From NCBI GenBank assembly GCA_045837725.1, contig JBEWZL010000292.1, positions 62,001 through 126,000 on the forward strand: a DNA stretch of 64,000 nt, written 5' to 3'. Under the pieces are notes generated by a model, which saw nothing but the letters and a program-made list of their open reading frames with translations, was not told where the DNA came from and made no database searches. Every line of letters begins with the position of its first letter. The stretch's first letter is position 1. Of the stretch, positions 23,207 through 35,084 are shown piece by piece. The stretch is from Vermamoeba vermiformis (taxonomy: Eukaryota > Tubulinea > Echinamoebida). The position numbers and the translations under genes are program-made.

Positions 23207-24526
23207 TCATCGGCGACGGTCGCGAGATCTTGACCGTGATTTGTCTCGTCTGTCACGTGATCGCGATCGACTGCGCCGTGAGCGACGATTGAGCGAGCGA
23301 GATCTAGACCGAGACCTGTCACGTCTTCTGTCACGTGATCGTGAACGCGAACGACGTCTGCTGTATCGGTCACGTGATCGAGAACGAGATCTGTCACTGC
23401 GACGTGTGTCACGTGATCTGTCAATGTCACGTGCACGATCATTGCGCGGTGGAGAGCGATCAACTGCGTCCTCTTGTTTGATGTCACGTCTGGGTGGTGA
23501 CATCTGATCACGGGGCTCACTCTTGACAGTCACTTCTTGTTTGACAGTTGAGTTCTGCGCACTATTATTGGTGTTGTTGTCAGTGTTGTTGTTCCTGTGC
23601 AATGGCTCTTCATCGCTGCTGGCCTCTTCCTCGCTCACTTCCAATCCTTCGGCGCGTTTCTTGTCGCGCTTCTTTTTTCTTTTGTCTTTCCGCTTCTTTT
23701 TCTCTTCGCTCCACAGTTTTTCAAATGACACGCCTGTGTTGATAGCTTCGAGTTGCAGTTCAATCTTACGCTTTTCTTTCTTTTCACGTCGCTTCATCTT
23801 TTTCATCTTCTTCTTTTCTTTCTTTTCTAATTTGCGCATGTGATCGTCAAACTTCATCTTCTTCGCCACTGGTCCAGGGTCCTGTTAGACAGTTAGCACG
23901 TGTTCACCAAATGCCAAGTGTGCGTTACACACCTCTTCTCCTGCGTCCAATTTGCGCTTTCTTGCTTCTTCTTCCTCGTCCTTTGGTGGTTTGTAATCTG
24001 CCACGTGGTCCACTCTGATAATGCGTCCACCAAGCTGAGAACAGGCCGACGTGAGTAGAAAAATTAGATAAAATTATGAAAATGACTTACTTTAATGCCA
24101 TTGAAGTTATCTACTGCCAAAGTTGTGCTCTTGTAATTCTCGTATGCGATAAACGCGAAGCCTTTTGACTTGCCAGTCTTCTTGTCACGAACCAAGTTAA
24201 CATCTGAGATATGTCCGTACCTAAAGTAATAATACGTTAATATTTTTAAAGGACAAGGTAAAAATACCAATCACAATAAAAAAAATAAATGCTGGTATTT
24301 TATTTTAATTTTTTTAATAATTTTGATTATTCTTATCGCTTTCTAAAACAACTACTCACTGCGAAAAAACTATCAACAAATCTCCTTCGGTAAATTCAAA
24401 AGGAAAACCACCAACGAATATGTATGGGCTGTCTTTGTACTGTTCGTGCCAAGATCCAGATGAGCCGGCCGTGCCAATCTGTATTTCCCGACTATTCAGC
24501 CGGTTGATCGCCTTCATATTATTCAT
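23207..24526 (-). CDS. RBMX2: RBMX2/Snu17 (Ist3) RES-complex RNA-binding protein
   Basis: Four exons (complement): 24526-24360, 24220-24091, 24034-23933, 23881-23207; 357 aa. It has a single N-terminal RRM with RNP2 YIFVGGFP and RNP1 [11 protein letters not shown], followed by [22 protein letters not shown]. These are hallmarks of RBMX2/Snu17, the RES subunit that binds intron RNA in the spliceosome together with BUD13 (7.0-8.4 kb here). The tail is Lys/Glu-rich, then carries a long Arg-Ser-Asp (RS-type) stretch that ends in RDRRR. Yeast Snu17 lacks such a tail. Phosphorylation of the RS part is likely. The gene diverges from CHMP2A across about 190 bases. Confidence 0.93.
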
Positions 24527-24720
24527 GGTGCCGACTTAAAGAGCGTATAGGAGTATGACCTCATCAACCTCAAATTTCAGAAGGCCGATTTTTTTGCGCA
24601 CGTTTTTCTGTTCCTCATTCTTCAAGAATTTCCGTTTATCTTTTCATTTCGAAAAAACGCAACACTCGCGTCAACACAACAAACTCAACTTTAATACATA
24701 TACCAACACAATATCCGAAA

Positions 24721-25800
24721 ATGATGGAATGGTTGTTTGGCAAAACTAAAACCCCGCAAGGTAAAGATCGATCAAAAGTTTTCGGAACTATTCACCATTG
24801 CAGCACTCTTTTAAATATATTATATTAATAATCGCCATTGGAAGATAATAGGATACCCTTGACTCCATTAAAATCAAATTAATTAATTTACGAAATTTTT
24901 GACAGAAATTTTGCGTGAACATCAAAGAACAATTAATAGAGCTGTACGCGAGCTTGAAAGAGAGAAAAATAAATTGCAGCAACAGGAAAAGAAATTGGTT
25001 CTTGACATAAAACGAACGGCAAAGCAGGGACAAATGGTAATTTTTTTGGTATTTTTAAAAATTCAATCTCGCTGATCTAGTGGCTTTTTAGGGTGCTGTG
25101 CGTGTAATGGCTAAAGATCTCGTTAGAACACGAAAGCATGTCGAGAAAATGATTAAAATGAAGACGCAGTTACAGACTGTCAGCCTGAGACTACAGGTAA
25201 AAACATGAAGGCAAAAATAATTAAGGCGCTAACTAATACCTTTAGACGTTGAAATCACAATCCGCTATGGCTGAAGCAATGAGAGGTGTCACGAAGGTTA
25301 GTGGAACTCGATTAAAGTCAAGCGCTTAGGCTAACTTTGTTTCACTAGGCAATGATGACAATGAATAGACAAATTAACTTGCCGGCAATGCAAAAGATTA
25401 TGATGGAGTTTGAACGACAATCAGAGATCATGGAGATGAAAGAAGAGACTATTGGTGATACGAGTATGTCATGTCTTTGTTTTAAATTATGTTTTACACT
25501 ACTGACCTCAATGTGCTTAGTGGATGATATGATGGACGATGAAGACGAAGAGGCCGAGACCGATGCTATTGTGAATCAAGTGCTCGACGAGATTGGCATC
25601 AGTTTGACACAAGAGGTACGTGCCTACGTCAATATTGTGCACTTTCATAACTAACAGTTGTACAGTTGGTGGACACACCCAACACGGCTATTGCGACCAA
25701 ACAAGCCGCTCCCATGGCCAAAGTCGCTGCGCCTGCTGCAGAAGCTGCGGCTGACAGAGAACTGCAAGAGCGACTGGAGAATTTGAGAAAGAATATTTAA
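24721..25800 (+). CDS. CHMP2A: CHMP2A/Vps2, ESCRT-III subunit
   Basis: Seven exons: 24721-24760, 24906-25036, 25092-25196, 25246-25296, 25349-25463, 25521-25615, 25666-25800; 223 aa (222 if the second Met is used). ESCRT-III filaments cut membrane necks in multivesicular-body formation and cytokinesis. Family marks: WLFGKTKTP start, the basic helix pair IKRTAKQGQMGAVRVMAKDL, KAMMTMNRQINLP, KIMMEFERQSEIMEMKEE, and the C-terminal MIM1 helix ELQERLENLRKNI that recruits Vps4. Two ATG codons are adjacent at 24721 and 24724. Introns are 49-145 bases and all phases match. Confidence 0.96.
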
Positions 25801-25913
25801 GCCTCGTTTGACTGTAAATTGTGTAATATATCATTGCCTTCGTTGTTTATTTGTGGATAATGTTTAATAATAAATTAGTTTGCAATTAGAGCGTCAACTT
25901 AATTACATTTGCG

Positions 25914-26389
25914 ATGGATCCCAACACAATGGAAGAGCCTCTTACAGAAGAGGCTAAAACAGCTATCATGGCGCACATGAATGAAGACCACGGAAAGCAC
26001 ATGACCGAATACGCTCAATACTTGGGCGGTTTAAAAAACGCCATCGGGTAAGAAATCGACAAGCTAATTGTATATATGAGGACAATCACGTAAATAAAAT
26101 ATTAATAATTTTATTACATAATTAATAGGGCGCGAATGGTTAGCTTGGACAATAAGGGAATTGATCTCCAAGTCCAGATCGAAGGTAGCTCGGAACAAAT
26201 TATTAGGTGCGCTTCCATAGCATATTTATGATGGCCTTTATAATGACTTATTTCTTTAGAATACCATACCCAAGAGAAATACACACAAGAAAGGAGTGCA
26301 AAAACGTTCTCATCGAGATGGTGAAACTCGCCGCAACCAAAAAGAGAGAATCTGAAGGTGCTGTTTCCTCAACTCAAAATAATAAATGA
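25914..26389 (+). CDS. DUF2470 domain protein
   Basis: Exons 25914-26047, 26129-26206, 26260-26389; 113 aa. The protein is essentially one DUF2470 domain: IMAHMNEDHGKHMTEYAQYL, then ARMVSLDNKGIDLQV, then IPYPREIHTRKECKNVLIEM. This domain is the C-terminal piece of HugZ-type haem-degrading and pyridoxamine-oxidase-like proteins in bacteria and plants, where its MNxDH motif helps with haem. Here it stands alone, without the FMN-binding split barrel, so enzymatic activity is unlikely and haem binding is only inferred. No signal or transit peptide is seen. Confidence 0.85.
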
Positions 26390-26525
26390 AAGGCGCGTAG
26401 CTCTAGCTTTATTTTGTGGCCGTTCGAAATCTCTTGTTCAGTGCACTTTCGTGATTGGTGCAAAGATTTTATCAATTTTATTTGGCTCCGAAAAAAGTGT
26501 GTTGCGCAAAAACCTTTTCCATCCT

Positions 26526-26548
26526 CGTTCTTTTTCTCTTTGCTCCTG
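26526..26548 (+). promoter_or_regulatory. Pyrimidine tract upstream of eS6 start (TOP-like)
   Basis: A run of C and T (TTCTTTTTCTCTTTGCTCC) sits 20-45 bases before the eS6 ATG. It resembles the 5' terminal oligopyrimidine tracts of ribosomal-protein mRNAs, which respond to TOR; Rheb, the TOR activator, is encoded at 46-47 kb. The transcription start is not known, so this is a suggestion. Confidence 0.35.
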
Positions 26549-26567
26549 TTACGAAGGTTATAAAACA

Positions 26568-27749
26568 ATGAAGGTATGCTATTTTTCAGCATCGATAATC
26601 TACCCCTATCAGCATAATTATAAAAATACATATGTATTGAGGAAAGCCCGTTAATAATTATTTTTGATCAGCTGAACATTGCCAATCCCGCCACCGGCCG
26701 TCAAAAGCTTCTCGACATTGACGACGAGAAGAAGGTGTAAGTAATATTACGCGTGTATTATATTTAAATAATTTTAGGCAATAATAATTATTATTTGATA
26801 TTATTATTTATTTGGAGATGAGCCCCCAGTTAACTGTGATCAAGTATTAATGCATAAATATAACAGCCGCCTCTTCTACGATAAGAGAATCTCCCAAGAA
26901 GTTGATGGTGATGCTCTTGGTGACGAATTCAAGGGATACGTTTTCAAAATTACTGGTGGAATTGATAAGGACGGTTTTGCTATGAAGCAGGGTATTATGG
27001 TCAACCACCGCCTTCGTCTCCTTTTGGACGGTCGTAAGTATTGCTTTTTAGATGTGATAGATCGTTGTTGGATTTTGGATCATAGTCTTATCCTTTAATG
27101 AATCATTATAAGCACACTGTCGCTATTACAAACATATATTCACACAAATTTATTAGACTCTGGTCTCTACAGAGAACGCCGAGATGGTGCTCGCCGCCGA
27201 AAGTCTGTTCGCGGTTGCATCGTCGGTGCTGATCTCGCTGTTATCAACGTTATCATCGTCAAGCGCGGTGAGAAGGAGATTCCGGGATTGTCTGAGGAGC
27301 CCATGAACAAGACTTTGGGTCCCAAGAGAGTCGGCAAGATCCGCAAGTTCTTCGACTTGAAGAAGGAGGACGACGTTCGCCAATTCGTTATTCGACGTGA
27401 AGTGCCCGCCAAGGAAGGCAAGCCCAAGCGCGCTAAGGCCCCCAAGATTCAACGTTTGGTTACTCCTGAACGTGTTCAACGCAAGCGAAGAAGAATCCTC
27501 ATGAAGAAGTTGAGATACGAAAAGAACCAAAAGGAAGCCGCCGAATACAACAAGTTGGTTGCTCAATTGCGAAAGGAACAAAGACAAACCACCAAGTCCA
27601 AGCTTTCTACCCGCACCAGCACTGCCAAGCCCGCCGCTGCTGCTGACAAGAAGGCTGCCCCTGCCGCTAAGACCCAAGCTGCTGCCCCCAAGACTGCTGC
27701 TAAACAACCCGCCCCTGCTGCCGCCAAGAAGGTTGCTGCCAAGAAATAA
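26568..27749 (+). CDS. RPS6: 40S ribosomal protein eS6 (RPS6)
   Basis: Four exons: 26568-26573 (Met-Lys only), 26672-26736, 26867-27033, 27157-27749; 276 aa. Begins [19 protein letters not shown], followed by [34 protein letters not shown] and [20 protein letters not shown], all diagnostic. Basic region [19 protein letters not shown] follows. The C-terminus is longer than usual and Ala/Lys/Pro-rich (AAKKVAAKK end). The Arg-Arg-x-Ser cluster phosphorylated by S6 kinase in animals is not recognisable in this tail; instead an [10 protein letters not shown] segment remains. Codon use is strongly biased, as expected for high expression. Confidence 0.97.
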
Positions 27750-27846
27750 ATTAAATATGTGAAAAAATAAAATGTTCGGCCTCATGTTTTAAACAATATC
27801 GCTTTAGCAAAACTTTATTTACAATTGTGACACTGGCCTTTTTATT

Positions 27847-29245
27847 TTATCGGCGGTCATAGGGCGGACGATCACGTGGCGGGTAATCTTTCTCTGGTTC
27901 TCGTGGGTAGTTGTCTTTGTAGTTATCCTTGTTATAGTTATCCTTACTGTAGTTGTCCTTGTTGTAGTCCGGGCGGTAATTATCCTTGTAAGAATTGTCT
28001 TTGTCGTAGTTGTCCCTCGAATAGTTATCTTTGTAACTGTCCTTGTTGTCATAGTCCTTGTAGTCTCGTGTGTTGTAATCTTTGTAGTCTTTGTTATAAT
28101 TACTGTTGTCCCTGTAATTATCTTTGTAATTATCCTTGCCGTAGTTATCTTTGTAATCCTTGTAGTTATTGTAATCTTTGTAGTTGTAGTCCTTGTAGTA
28201 GTCTCGTCTGTCTCGAGGATATCTGTCTCTGTTATCGTAGGGACGGTAGCGTTCATCACCTCGGGAGAACTTATCTCGTGGGCGGTATCCACCATAGGCG
28301 GGAGGTTCATAGTAGTCTCTATCATTTCGGTCCCGCGTATCGCGGTCGTAATTGTTGCGATAGTCGCGTGGGTACCATTCTCTTCGGTAATTCTCTCTTT
28401 CGTAGCGTGGATAAGGCTCGCGTGGGTAATCGCGTTCCGGAGAGCGCGATTTAGGTGTGTAGCGCTCATTGGAGTTGGAAGCTGGTGAAGCACTTCGCCT
28501 GTTGTCACTGCGTGTCAAGGTTTCCCGTTCTGTGCTCTTCTCGCGTGTGGCTGCTTCAGTGCTCGCTTGGAGGGCTTCGGCAGCTTTCTTTTCTTCCATA
28601 GCTAGATCTTGTTCAATTTGTTGCAGCTTGCTTACATAATCAGCAGGTACGGTACGCGCCTCCATGCTCCATTTGGGCGGATCAAACTGCAACAAAGTTT
28701 CTCTGTCACTGAGCATTTCAATCTCGCTACGAATGGCCTTTAAATCTGCATCGAAGATCTCTTGCTTAAATTCAGACAAATCAAGGTTTATCTTGCTTTC
28801 CAGTTCTCTGCTCGCAACGTCAACCATTTTGACTTCTGCATTCTTTTTCTGTTGGCGTAGGGCTCGCAACTAAAAATATTACGTTAATAAAATGAATATC
28901 ATGGGTATTAGTAATTATTGAGCTTGTATTGAATGCTACAGCATTACGGCCGAATTAGAAAAAAATTATTCAATAATTTTGAAGAAAATGCAATTAAAAT
29001 TCTGCTCATTATTTACTTACTTCCCGCTCTAGTTGCTCGTATTCTGACAATATTTGAACAGCATTTTGAGCGTATTCTGTTACTGGAACGAAATCAACAG
29101 ATGCAGATCCTTGTGCGGGAGGCACGTACAAGAGCTCTTTGCATATTATAGATTGTGGCTTGGGCTGTAGTGGCACTTTTTGTGACGTTCGCAATTTTTT
29201 CAGCGGCACGGTCGGGGACATGCCCGAGTAAGTTTGAGAGGACAT
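27847..29245 (-). CDS. Low-complexity Asn/Tyr/Lys/Asp-rich protein, unknown
   Basis: Two exons (complement): 29245-29021 and 28869-27847; 415 aa, in frame. The N-terminal 180 residues look folded or coiled coil (KLRTSQKVPLQPKPQS, EQLEREVSKLRALRQQKK, LSDRETLLQFDPPKWSMEA). From about residue 190 it becomes Arg/Ser/Glu-rich, then Arg/Tyr/Asp-rich with PRDYRNNYDRDTRDRN, then an array of NYKD, DYKD and DNYSKD units to the end (RPPYDRR). Such Tyr/Arg/Asn tails favour phase separation and RNA granules in other proteins. I do not recognise the N-terminal domain. The gene diverges from VPS8. Confidence 0.8.
27880..28215 (-). repeat. Degenerate (NYKD)n coding repeat
   Basis: Over 300 bases of short, irregular repeats based on GTAGTTATCTTT and CTTGTAGTC (plus strand), encoding alternating Asn-Tyr-Lys-Asp and Asp-Tyr-Lys-Asp units. 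Asn and Asp codons vary, so the peptide pattern is kept more tightly than the DNA pattern. Confidence 0.85.
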
Positions 29246-29421
29246 CTGGCAGCTTTAGTCTACCAGTATAGGATAGTTCTTGCGCAAATATTACAGAAGT
29301 GATTATATTGGTGTCGTGTGTTGTGTACCTACAAACTGGCGGGCAGCATACATACTTTATGCAATGAACATTCCATTTAGTTTGTCAAACCAGTAAAAGA
29401 CAATGCGAGAATAACGTAGGC

Positions 29422-32400
29422 ATGAGCAATAATACGAATATTACACTGGAGGATATATTGGCCGAGGAGGATCCGGTCACAGTTCCTCCTAACCAGAATA
29501 TTTCAATCGAAGACATTTTGGCTGAGGATTTGGACAAAGAGACTGAAAAAATACTGCGCGAGCTGAAACAAAAAACAACCCCACCTATTGTAAATAATTC
29601 ATCAAATAACAATATTAACCAAAATCATACAACACAAGCCAACCAAAATATTCCAAAAGAGGACACACAAGCCACGTCAACCTGTAAGAATTAATTAATG
29701 CCTATTATAATTTATTTATACTACATTATACCGAGCAATAGGCGTAAATACCTAACTGTCATTTTCAAATAATATTTTCAATTTCCGTTTTGACACTGGT
29801 ATTTGTTGCAGCTGACGCAAATCGTGCATTTACAGCGACCAATGTGATTGTCGATGGGGTACGTCGTGATTTCTCAATTGTCATTTCGCTTACCCTCTTT
29901 AGATGGAGACGCAAGAGCTGAGTGACACGCCAGTGCCCGAGAAGAGGATAGACGAGGCAGTGTTGCAAGAGATATTGAAAGAGACCGAAGAGATTGATCT
30001 GAGTGCTATTGGTGGCGAGTCTGATCTCGATTCGTTGATGCGAAACATCTTGAGTGAAGTACGTACACTAAGCTAACTGTACTGCCAGTACGTGTCTCAC
30101 GCTTCTACACCACAGCGTCCTCTCAGCGACGACAGCAAGTTGCTCGAACAAGTTGCAGCTACACAGCGCGAGGTTGTCAATGTCGAAGAGTCGAAGAAGG
30201 TGTTGACTACTCTCGAGGAACGGAGACGTAAAAAACGACTGCACACGAATATCTTGGAGGCCACACGACTGGCGAACATTTCCAACAAATTAACACAGTC
30301 TAAGAAAGAGGCTGGCAACCCGACCTGCATTGCTGTAAGATATTGAACTGCGGATCCAGCACTTAGCTCACCACTTATCAGATCTCACTCAAATACGTTG
30401 CTATTGGCACGTCACATGGCCTGGTACTGATATTCGATCACTTCCAAGACCTGAAAAAGATTCTCGTCGCAGAAGGTAAGTGGCAACCTTTCATGACAAT
30501 ATATACTTACTGCAACAGCACTCGAGTACGGACCTGTGACAGCATTGGATGTGTCGCTCGATTCAGAGTGGGTGGCGTGTGGCCATCAAGGTGGACAGTT
30601 GGTCATATGGGACATTCAATCCGGCAAACAAATCAAGTCCATTCTTGACGCGCATCAACAAGCCCTTGTGACAGTCAAGTTCATTGAAGCTAAAAATAGA
30701 CTGTTGACCTCAGATCTCAAGGTAAGCAGGTCTGGTCTTATTGTACCGTCATCTAATGAGTGCCAGGGTGTGTTGAATCTGTTCAACATATCACGCATGC
30801 TGTTGATGTGGATGGTCTCAAAAGAGCTCATCTTAAGTGGTTCTGTCGGTCCTCTCTTCTCCATCGCACATCTGTTGCCTGGCTCGATTTCACACCCTGT
30901 GGACATCTTTTCTTTGGTGGCACTGAGCAATGCCAGCAAGACGATGATTGCGTCCTTTCAGAGCGAGAAAGTGCTCATCTTGCATCAAATTCCACGACCC
31001 AAGACCGTGCGAGACGGTGCCTTGCCTTATTTGGCATGGCGTCGTGTGGTAATGCGCGACACTAAGGGAGGTCGCAAGAAGTTGTTGGACCCAGTGCTGG
31101 CTATTGGCTGGGGCAACACCATCGAGTTGATTCGCGTGGTGATTCAAAACAAGCCTGACAACCCTCCACGTCTCTCACTCGACTTTGTCTCGGTGGCACG
31201 TCACGCAATTGACACCGAGTTGTGTGGCTTGCAATGGCTTGGCAGTGCAGCCATGGCCTATCTCAATGCCTCGGATGAGTTGCGTGTGGTCGATTCACTC
31301 TCGTTCGAAGAATTGGAGATTTCGAGCGTTAAAGACATGGAGCTCGTATTTCACACGCGCTTTGTCAATGCCGCGACAGGCACGCAAGAGGTCTGTTACG
31401 GACCTTCGATCAAAACTTACAAAGGTCGACTCTATCTGCTGGTACGTACTGCCTAGTATGATGTACTGAGCACATCTAACACTCGTGCCAGGGCCTCACA
31501 GGAGTCTATTCAGGTCACTTGTTGACGTGGTCTGAGCGCATCAACGTGCTCGTCAAACAAAGTCGCTGGCTCGACGCACTCGCCTTGGCACTTGACTTCT
31601 ACCAGGGCCGTGGTCTCGGTGCCGCTGGTTTGCCTCGCGATGCCAATATCGCACGCGGCTTGGTGTCGAAGAAGATTGAAGAGTTGTTGGAGAAGTTTTT
31701 GACCATTGGCATCGACAAGAAGCGCGGTATGTATTCCCTCACGTGCACTATCAGCGTGATATTAATACTGCCACTAGACTCGGCAAGTCCCTCGGGCAGT
31801 CCTAAAGCCGCGCCCAAGTCAGCAGCCGCGAGTGCCGCGCTCAAACAAGAGCTGCGCGTCAAAGAGCACCACCAGTACCTCGCGACTGTGTGCATCGACT
31901 ACTGTCTCGCGATCAACCGTGAAGATTTGCTGTTCAATTTGGTGTTCCCGCACTTCTTCAAGGCCGAGCAGCTCGGTGTGTTTTTGGAGCGGTTAGAGCC
32001 GTTCATTCTCGGCGACAAGCTGCACAAAGTGCCGCCAGAGGTGATCAAACTGTTGCTGCACTACTACGCCAGCAACAAGATGTTGCGACGCATGGAACAG
32101 ATCATCTTGCACCTCGACATTGCCTCGATTGACTTCCATCAAGTCGTCACGCTGTGTCGCAAGCACTACTTGTCCAATGCGCTGTTCTACGTGTTCATCA
32201 CCGCACTCGACGACTACATCACACCGATGGACGACATGTTCAAGGTCATATTCAAACCTGCCTCCATCTCGGGCACGGCACACGATCAACAAACGGTGAG
32301 TGCGACTCAGTGGTTGTTGTAGTCGCTGATCATATGACAGGTGCTCAAAACTGTGGGCTACAAGATATTGCTCTATTTGGAGTATTGTTTTGCAGGCAAG

Positions 32401-35040
32401 GTGTTCCCGCTCGACAAAGAGATGCCGACTGAGCGCATCAGACCAGTGAACGACAAGATCTTCGAGTACTTGTTCGCAGAGACTGTGCAAGGAGGTAGGT
32501 CACGTGATTTACATTCATCAGTGATTGACGGCGCGCAGAACACAACGAGTACCCTCGCGTGATAGCACTGCTGAACATTGACACGAATGAGTTCTTCAAG
32601 GCCCTCACCATCGCCTGCGAACACCCGCTCACCGTGCACCACTTGCACCAAGCCTCCGATGTGCTCACCAAGCTGATGATTGATCCGCGCGACGATGCAT
32701 TTGCATTCAACGCACAGCCGCTCAAAGGTGCTGCATTCACGGTACGTATTTGAATGCTGCTCACGAGTGCCATGCTGACACGTGTCAAACAACAGCCCGC
32801 ACAAGTCGGCGCATTATTCCGCTTCTTAGCGCGCTATTACTCGCGTCAGTTCTTAGAGCCCACGCAGTACATGCTGAACAGAGCACTGTCGTACCTCTTG
32901 CTGGCCAATGACCCCGCGACTGCTACTGAACGTCAAGCACTCGTATTGTCGCTGATTAAGAACTGTGCGCCGGAACGATTCAATCCCGACCAGGTCTTGT
33001 TGCGCGCTGAAAAGGCTCAATTGTAAGGCTTGCTATTAGACATTATATATTGCGTGCTAATGTGTTTGCTGCAGCTACAAAGTGTGCGAGTATTTTGCAC
33101 TCAAACGCCGTGACTTTGCCAAAGTGGTGCATTATCACGTGATCGATCCTGACTACAAGGTGAGTGGTATTGCGACGGTCATATGCAGCGCTAATATATG
33201 ACAGTTGGAGCTGTTCGATTACATCCGCGGTCAGCTCGATTCAATCACGCTTAGCGACAAAGAAAAAGACGCGATTAAAAATGCGGTGATTGTCAGTCTG
33301 AAAGAGATCATCAAAGTAGACCGCGAGAAGGCCTCCAATCTGATCATTGAACGCTTCGACAACGAGCACGAGCGACTGATGGACGAACTGTCAGTGTACC
33401 CCGAGCTGCTGTACTATTACTTGAGTGCGATTATGGAGCACAGCTTCAAAGAGGGCCGCAGCTCGCTGAGTGCCGAACAAGAGGAGAAGTTGATTGATTT
33501 GATGGCGCAGTTCGAGCCCAGCAAAGTGCTCCTCTTCTTGCAGCACAAGGGCATGAAGTACCGCTTGGACATTGTACGTGCACTTGACTCTGATTGATGG
33601 AGCATTATTGACCGTGTTAATTGTGTAGGCACTGCAAATCTGTCAGAAGATGGTGCTGCTCGAGCCCACAGCCTATCTCCTCGAGCGCAGTGGTGATTTG
33701 ACAGGAGCACTGCAACAGCACCTCGATCTGATTGGTCCCAAGCTCAGTGTCGTGCTGCTCGTCTCTCAGACTGAGACGATTGACCCTCACGTTGAAGAGG
33801 CCCTCGCTGATGACATTCAACGCGAGCTCGACAAAGCGATCGGTCTGTGTCAGCGCAACTCACAGAGACTCGAAGACGCTGAAAATGAGGTAAGAAAGTT
33901 TCCTTTTTAGGCAAGTGTCAGATGTTGACAACTCTGTTAGGCCCTGTGGTTCAAGTTGTTGGATTGTTGGGTCGAGCCGTGGCGCAAATTGAAAGAGCTC
34001 GACATGGACATTATGCGCAATCGCACGCGTGGAGGCAACAAGAATTCAGATGCCTCTGACAGCGACGCTGAAGCTGGCTGGCAACGTGGTTCGATCAAAG
34101 AGATTATGAAGCAGAAGCAAGTCATCTTGTCGCGCCTTCAGCTGTTGAACTCGTTCATTCAACGCGTCATTGACAACATGATGGGCTATGTAGCACTGCC
34201 TGCAATTTTGAAGAAGATTGTCACCGATCACGGCTCGGACAAATTCGGAGAATTTAAAACAATCTTCATCTCCATGCTGGACAACTACTCGTATGAACAG
34301 GACATCTTGACGACGGCCAATCAGCTCTTCGAATACGACACTTACCGCGTGTCTAAAGATCTTTTCAAACGCCGAGCACAGGGTCATTTAACTACGGTAA
34401 GTAAAGCACACATAAGCGCTAGTTCATTCAGCTAATTCCCTTGCAGCCCAAGTGTCAGTTGTGCGGCGAGAAGTTCCACACGTGGGACAAGGCAGTGCTG
34501 TTCAATTGCAGCCACAGTTTTCACATTGAATGTCTCACGTCACGCGGCACATCATTGACAGCTCCGCAGTGCCCGACGTGTGGTGAAAGCAGCACAGCCA
34601 TGTACGACAACAACAGACGACCTTTGCAAGTAAGTACTACAGGCACGGGTGTGAGGTCAGTGCTAACAACATGCTCTGCAGGACTCCGGCCGATCTCGCT
34701 CAGCAGTTGGTCAAAAGTCACGTGATCGATCCACCGCCGAAGTGTATCAAGAGCGTGTGAATCAGTTGATCATCCCGCAAGAGAAATCAAAGGTATATTG
34801 TGCACATTGAGGTTTCGAGTATTTGCATATCCATATTCTCACAATTCTATTCAGCTGGAGCTCCTGCACCTGATTCAGAAAGGCGAAGATGTGACACAAG
34901 CGCGCAGTCAGAATCACCGTCACTCCTATCGAGCACCTACTGTGGAACGCAATCCTGGCGTGCTGTCAGATCAAAGCAAGGTCCGCAGTGGTCTGTCGGA
35001 TGAAGAGGCTCGTGAAATCTTCAAGCGAAGAAAGAAATAG
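29422..35040 (+). CDS. VPS8: Vps8, CORVET tethering-complex subunit
   Basis: Nineteen exons: 29422-29683, 29812-29858, 29903-30058, 30116-30334, 30382-30475, 30519-30721, 30767-31441, 31492-31726, 31778-32295, 32341-32494, 32539-32741, 32796-33022, 33075-33159, 33205-33573, 33629-33889, 33941-34396, 34447-34629, 34682-34792, 34855-35040; 1547 aa. Vps8 binds Rab5 and tethers early endosomes. Seen: an acidic N-terminus with repeated TLEDILAEE-like motifs; a WD40 beta-propeller (YVAIGTSHGLVLIFD, DSEWVACGHQGGQLVIWD); a long alpha-solenoid; and a C-terminal RING-H2 domain (CQLCGEKFHTWDKAVLFNCSH begins it, then HIECL and CPTCGE). Gene order is tail to tail with spatacsin, 44 bases apart. Confidence 0.93.
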
Positions 35041-35084
35041 ATTGAGCTCTCAATTGTATTATTTATCACCATAAACACGCGCAT

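Noticed and set aside
27876-28454. Cys/Tyr-rich plus-strand frame of 192 codons
   Set aside because: Antisense of the NYKD repeat tail; not a Cys-rich secreted protein.
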